Source: Reinekea marinisedimentorum
Lineage (GTDB): Bacteria > Pseudomonadota > Gammaproteobacteria > Pseudomonadales > Natronospirillaceae
DNA length: 64,000 nt
NCBI RefSeq assembly: GCF_004341165.1
Contig: NZ_SLZR01000006.1
Span: 162,362-226,361 of the forward strand
Direction: 5' to 3'
The position numbers and the translations under genes are program-made. How positions within the stretch are numbered: the stretch's first letter is position 1; each line of letters begins with the position of its first letter. The notes under the pieces are model-generated. The model worked only from the letters and a program-made list of their open reading frames with translations. It searched no databases and was not told the DNA's origin. Below, piece after piece: positions 60,330-64,000 of this stretch.

Positions 60330-62861
60330 ATGGATAACTTTCAGGCGGATATAGCGTGTCTGCACGGCTTAAAAACAGCGGCTCGTACCGAGGCGCGTGG
60401 CACCGAGCGCTATGACAAGGTTTATGGTTTAGGATATGAAGTTGGCCACGAAGACTGGTCGCCATACCCTCGGGTTAACCGCTTACGGCAGGCCTTTTTG
60501 GATCGTCCCTACGACATCGATGTTGAACGGCTAAGGCTGGTTACGGAATCTTATAAATGTAATGAGGCGATGCCTCGCATACTGCAGTGTGCCTATGCCT
60601 TCGAAAACATCCTGCTGAACACCACGCTGCACATTTATGAAGATGACCTGATCCTTGGTGAGATTGCGGCGCCGGCTAAGGCATCGCCCATTTACCCGGA
60701 GTTTTCTGTCAGCTGGATTATTGAAGAAATCCGCAACAGCCCCTTTGAAGAGCGTGAAAATGATCAGTTTTTCATTCGCAGTGATGCAGACAGGGCCGAG
60801 ATTCTCGAGCTGTGCGAATACTGGAAGGGCAAAAGCGCGAACGAAATCATCACCGCCCATCTGGATGACGATCAGAAGAAGGGCTCGCATATGGGCGAGA
60901 AAGTCTTCCAGACCAATAATTACCATTTTGCCGGCATCGGCCATTTCGCCATGGATTTCAATAAGCTGATGACGCTTGGCTATGATGGGGTGATTGAGCA
61001 GGCCAAAAGCTGTTTTGAGAAACTCTCCAAACAAGATCCGGACTACAGTGACAAGCGCGATTACTACAAAGCCACGCTCATCTGCCTGCAAGCCGCTAAG
61101 CAATACATCGCCCGTTACGCACAGCTTGCCACCGAGCTTGCCGTTGCCGAGACAAACGCCAGCCGAAAACAAGAGCTGCAAAATATGGCGCTTAACTGCC
61201 GTCAAATTGCCGGTGGTGTGCCTGAAACCTTCTGGCAGGCAATCCAGCTATTCAATTTTGCGGTGACACTGACCCAGATAGAAGGCAACGGCCATTCTAT
61301 TTCTTACGGGCGTATGGATCAGTGGCTGTACCCATTCTATGCCGAAGATGTTCGCCGTAATGCCGTGCCGAAAGAGTTCATCCTAGAGCTGCTGGAAGTG
61401 TTGTATGTGAAGATGAACAACCCAACCAAGCTGAAAGACAAAGGCACGGTGAAAGTCCGTAATGGTCGCGGCTTTGGTGGCGAAAGCCTGACCATTGGCG
61501 GTGTCGATGTAAATGGCAACGACGCCACCAATGACTTGACCATGCTGATGCTGGAAGCCTCGGTACATACCCGAATGATGAACCCCTGGGTGTGTGTGCG
61601 CATGCATGAGCACACACCGTACGAGCTGAAAATTAAAACTATTGAGTGTATTCGCGCCGGCTACGGCCACCCGAAACTTTTTAACGATGGTCCGGCCATC
61701 AAGGCCATGCTGGCGAAGGGTGTGACCCTGGAAGAAGCCCGTGACTACGCCGTAGTGGGGTGTGTAGAGCCCACCATTCCGGGAAAAGAGCATGGCTGGT
61801 TGGATGCCGGTTATGTGAATACCGCAAAAATGATGGAAATGGTCATTAACGGCGGCCGTATCCTTTCTGGCCCAGATGCCGGTAAGCAGCTCGGCCCGGA
61901 TACCGGCAGCCTGGAAACCTACAAAAGCTTTGACGATGTTCTGGAAAGCGTTGATAAACAGTTTGCCTACTGGTGCGATCAGCTGTGCAGCTGCCTGAAT
62001 GTAACTGACAAGATCCACCGTAGGGTGAAGCCCACGCCCTACATTTCAGCCTTTTTCGAAGGTTGTATTGAATCGGGTAAAGATATGACCTACGGCGGTG
62101 CCAAATACAATGGCACAGCGCCGCAGGCAGCGGGCGTTGCAACCTGCGCAGATTCGCTGGTAACCATCAAAAAGCTGATTTTCGATGACAAAAAATACAC
62201 CGGCAAACAGCTGCTCGACGCCGTAAAAGCAAACTGGCAGGGGCATGAAAAGCTCTATGCGCTGGTTAACAGCTCAAAAATTCCGCATTACGGCAATGAC
62301 ATCGATGAGGCCGACGACCTGTTCAGGTTTATGTTTGAATGCTATTGCCGCCATATTAAAGGGCGCAAAAATCCGCGCGGGGGGCAGTTCAGCCCCGGCG
62401 TCTATACAGTGAATGCCAATGTGGGGATGGGCCTGTATACCAATGCCTCGCTCGATGGCCGCAAGAACGAAGAACCTATCTCCGACAACATGGGGCCGGT
62501 GCATACGCAAGGTGGTTCGCATGATATTTGCGGGCCAACGGCCATTGTAAATTCGGTTACCAAGGTTGATCACAGCCAGGCAACCAATGGCACGCTGTTG
62601 AACCTGCGCTTCCCGGAAGATTCTGTTTCTGGCGTTGAAGGTCGGGATATTCTGGTCAGCTTTGTTGATGAGTACATGGCCAAACAGGGCATGCATGTGC
62701 AGTTTAATATCATGAGTTCCGAGAAGATGAGGGCAGCCCAGAAAAACCCTGAAATGTATAAAGACATGCTGGTGCGGGTGGCTGGCTATAGCGCCTATTT
62801 TGTTGAATTGGGCAAGCCGCTGCAGGACGATTTGATTCAGCGCACAGAGCTCAGGTTTTGA
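60330..62861 (+). CDS. Glycyl radical enzyme, dehydratase/lyase type, substrate unknown
   Basis: 843 residues. The thiyl-radical loop is VVGCVEP with C478 and the catalytic-base-type E480; the glycyl radical site is RVAGYSAYF with G819, and the end QDDLIQRTELRF is typical. The C-x-E pair places it with the eliminating GREs (glycerol/propanediol, choline, hydroxyproline and sulfonate enzymes), not pyruvate formate-lyase. D492, 14 after the cysteine, and H205 fit a diol/hydroxyproline-dehydratase-like pocket. At 94 residues before the cysteine, where the characterised members I recall have Phe, Tyr or Trp, it has G384 (FGGESLTIGG). The substrate is therefore open. An activase follows 61 bases later and a TauE/SafE exporter is divergent. 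Confidence 0.9.
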   Translation: MDNFQADIACLHGLKTAARTEARGTERYDKVYGLGYEVGHEDWSPYPRVNRLRQAFLDRPYDIDVERLRLVTESYKCNEAMPRILQCAYAFENILLNTTLHIYEDDLILGEIAAPAKASPIYPEFSVSWIIEEIRNSPFEERENDQFFIRSDADRAEILELCEYWKGKSANEIITAHLDDDQKKGSHMGEKVFQTNNYHFAGIGHFAMDFNKLMTLGYDGVIEQAKSCFEKLSKQDPDYSDKRDYYKATLICLQAAKQYIARYAQLATELAVAETNASRKQELQNMALNCRQIAGGVPETFWQAIQLFNFAVTLTQIEGNGHSISYGRMDQWLYPFYAEDVRRNAVPKEFILELLEVLYVKMNNPTKLKDKGTVKVRNGRGFGGESLTIGGVDVNGNDATNDLTMLMLEASVHTRMMNPWVCVRMHEHTPYELKIKTIECIRAGYGHPKLFNDGPAIKAMLAKGVTLEEARDYAVVGCVEPTIPGKEHGWLDAGYVNTAKMMEMVINGGRILSGPDAGKQLGPDTGSLETYKSFDDVLESVDKQFAYWCDQLCSCLNVTDKIHRRVKPTPYISAFFEGCIESGKDMTYGGAKYNGTAPQAAGVATCADSLVTIKKLIFDDKKYTGKQLLDAVKANWQGHEKLYALVNSSKIPHYGNDIDEADDLFRFMFECYCRHIKGRKNPRGGQFSPGVYTVNANVGMGLYTNASLDGRKNEEPISDNMGPVHTQGGSHDICGPTAIVNSVTKVDHSQATNGTLLNLRFPEDSVSGVEGRDILVSFVDEYMAKQGMHVQFNIMSSEKMRAAQKNPEMYKDMLVRVAGYSAYFVELGKPLQDDLIQRTELRF

Positions 62862-62922
62862 TGTGGTGGTTCCATGCCCGGTAATTCCTGTATTTGCTTT
62901 TTACTGATCATCGAGGTGAGTG

Positions 62923-63885
62923 GTGTCTGTTCAGGGAACGGTACTTAACATTCAGCGCTTTACCCTGCACGACGGGCCGGGTATTCGCACTGAGTTATTT
63001 TTGAAAGGCTGCCCGCTAAGGTGCCGCTGGTGTGGCAACCCTGAAAGCTTTAAGCGGCCCATAGAGGTGGGGGTCTACCAGAACAAGTGCCTTTCGATGG
63101 ATACCTGCGGCTCTTGTTCACAGGTGTGCCCCAAAGCTGAGATGCTGCAGTTTCAGGGCGCGTACCTGACCGGGGTCGATCGCAATCAATGCCTGGGCTG
63201 CCTTGCCTGCGTCGATGAATGCCCGTCAGAGGCGATTCGCCAGTGGGGCCGGGTGATGTCGGTAGAGGAATGCATGAAGGTCATCCTGCAGGATGCGGGC
63301 TACTTTCACCGCTCCGGCGGAGGCGTAACGGTTTCTGGTGGCGAGCCGCTGCTGCAGAGCGATTTTGTAGAAAGCCTGTTTAAAGCCTGCAAAGATGCAG
63401 ATATCCATACCTGCCTGGAAACAAGCTGCCATGCCAGCTGGCCTAAAATTGACAGGCTGCTGCCTTATACCGACCTGGTCATCTCAGACATCAAGCTGAT
63501 GGACTCCGCCCGGCACAAGCAATACACCGGGGTTGGCAATGAAAAAATACTGGCCAACCTGATAAAACTGACCGAAACCGGAAAGCCGCTGATACTGCGT
63601 ATCCCGGTTATTCCATCAGTGAACGACAGACCCGAAAACATGAGCGCAACGGCAGACTTCATCATCAACGAGCTGAAAGGAAAAGTCAGCACGCTGCAGC
63701 TGCTGAGCTTTATGCGCCTGGGCGAAGAAAAGTACCAGTCGCTGGGGCTGGCCTACCCGATGAAGGCGTTGAATTTTGACCGAATTGAATTCCAGCAGCG
63801 GGTCGATGAATTTGCCCGCTATTTCAACCAGCGTGGCATACATTGCCTGGTGGGCACTAAGCAGAAAACTGCCGAGGTAGGCTGA
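62923..63885 (+). CDS. Glycyl radical enzyme activating enzyme (radical SAM)
   Basis: 320 residues from the GTG at 62923; GAGG lies six bases upstream, which favours it over the GTG at 62920. The radical SAM motif is C30-x3-C34-x2-C37 (FLKGCPLRCRWCGNPES). A ferredoxin-like insert follows with C56/C62/C65/C69 and C90/C93/C96/C100, giving two more iron-sulfur clusters, as in activases of eliminating GREs and unlike PflA. GGGVTVSGGEP binds SAM. It should install the radical on G819 of the preceding enzyme. It is oxygen-sensitive, so the pair works without oxygen. Confidence 0.94.
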   Translation: MSVQGTVLNIQRFTLHDGPGIRTELFLKGCPLRCRWCGNPESFKRPIEVGVYQNKCLSMDTCGSCSQVCPKAEMLQFQGAYLTGVDRNQCLGCLACVDECPSEAIRQWGRVMSVEECMKVILQDAGYFHRSGGGVTVSGGEPLLQSDFVESLFKACKDADIHTCLETSCHASWPKIDRLLPYTDLVISDIKLMDSARHKQYTGVGNEKILANLIKLTETGKPLILRIPVIPSVNDRPENMSATADFIINELKGKVSTLQLLSFMRLGEEKYQSLGLAYPMKALNFDRIEFQQRVDEFARYFNQRGIHCLVGTKQKTAEVG

Positions 63886-63896
63886 CTGCGAATCTC

Positions 63897-64000
63897 TGTG
63901 GCAACCCACGCCAGCCCATGCCCGAAGGCCTGCCATTCAAACTTGAAGATTACTTGCAACTGCTCGATTGGACAGGCCGCTGCCTACGTGAAGACAAGCG
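63897..64000 (+). mobile_element. Truncated Y1 (IS200/REP-associated type) transposase remnant
   Basis: The frame running off the window reads CGNPRQPMPEGLPFKLEDYL, then QLLDWTGRCLREDKR. The segment LPFxLxDYLxLLDWTGRxxRxDKR is, from memory, a signature from the C-terminal part of a family of Y1/HUH transposases related to REP-associated transposases. The catalytic N-terminal part (HUH and tyrosine) would lie upstream but that space is the activase gene, and the frame has a stop at 63858-63860. It therefore seems to be a 5'-truncated relic; its end is outside the window. Confidence 0.6.

Noticed and set aside
60330..62861. Naming the GRE as isethionate sulfite-lyase or choline TMA-lyase
   Set aside because: Pocket residues recalled for those enzymes do not line up, and the pathway genes that normally accompany them are not in the window.

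Overview
The window reads as the chromosome of a Gram-negative, probably marine gammaproteobacterium. Gene content and order (FliK/FlhB-like pair next to ccmABCDEFGHI, smc-zipA-ligA, leuCDB-asd-fimV-truA-trpF-accD-folC-SPOR-cvpA-purF, gltX, pyrBI, pheST-ihfA-merR) resemble Pseudomonadales/Oceanospirillales-type genomes. ZipA, FimV and Lol/MacB-type systems imply a double membrane. The genus is not determined; a Saccharospirillum/Reinekea-like member is only an impression.

Layout. 1-4279: an ABC exporter operon (two FtsX/MacB-type permeases, one ATPase) ending in an outer-membrane barrel protein. 4280-8318: an AT-rich gap, then a large acidic lipoprotein and a second predicted outer-membrane protein. 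8337-10162 (minus): flagellar FlhB C-terminal-like and FliK-like proteins. 10311-17247: the complete cytochrome c maturation operon ccmA to ccmI, including the short ccmD. 17293-18567 (minus): HD-GYP signalling protein. 18846-25499: smc, zipA, ligA (chromosome organisation, divisome, DNA ligase). 25587-29120: small conserved hypotheticals, RdgC and a rhombosortase-like membrane protease. 29110-34388: LysR regulator divergent from leuCDB and asd. 34753-44761: fimV, truA, trpF, accD, folC, a SPOR protein, cvpA, purF and two small conserved proteins. 44750-45093: a probable decayed gene. 45107-48991: MoxR/DUF58/transglutaminase module. 49094-50704: response regulator-GGDEF protein. 50794-58573: gltX, tRNA-Ala followed by an unusual tandem repeat array, REP-like palindromes, pyrBI, pheST, ihfA and a MerR regulator.

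58622 to the end is the accessory part. It holds a tRNA-Pro gene with a degenerate 3' copy behind it, a gene-poor stretch, a TauE/SafE-type anion exporter, a divergent glycyl radical enzyme (GRE) gene with its radical-SAM activase, and a 5'-truncated transposase remnant. The layout fits a small genomic island inserted at tRNA-Pro. The GRE has the Cys-x-Glu/glycyl-radical chemistry of the C-O, C-N or C-S eliminating enzymes. At a position where the characterised members I remember carry an aromatic residue it has glycine, and the next-door exporter is of a family that includes sulfite exporters. Its substrate is therefore open, and a sulfonate lyase is one testable idea. A 42-bp, 16+16 inverted repeat lies just upstream of the GRE start.

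The other notable structure is downstream of tRNA-Ala: 116-bp tandem units, each repeating the tRNA 3' end plus a terminator-like hairpin whose stem shows a compensatory base change, similar in design to the rtT repeats at E. coli tyrT.
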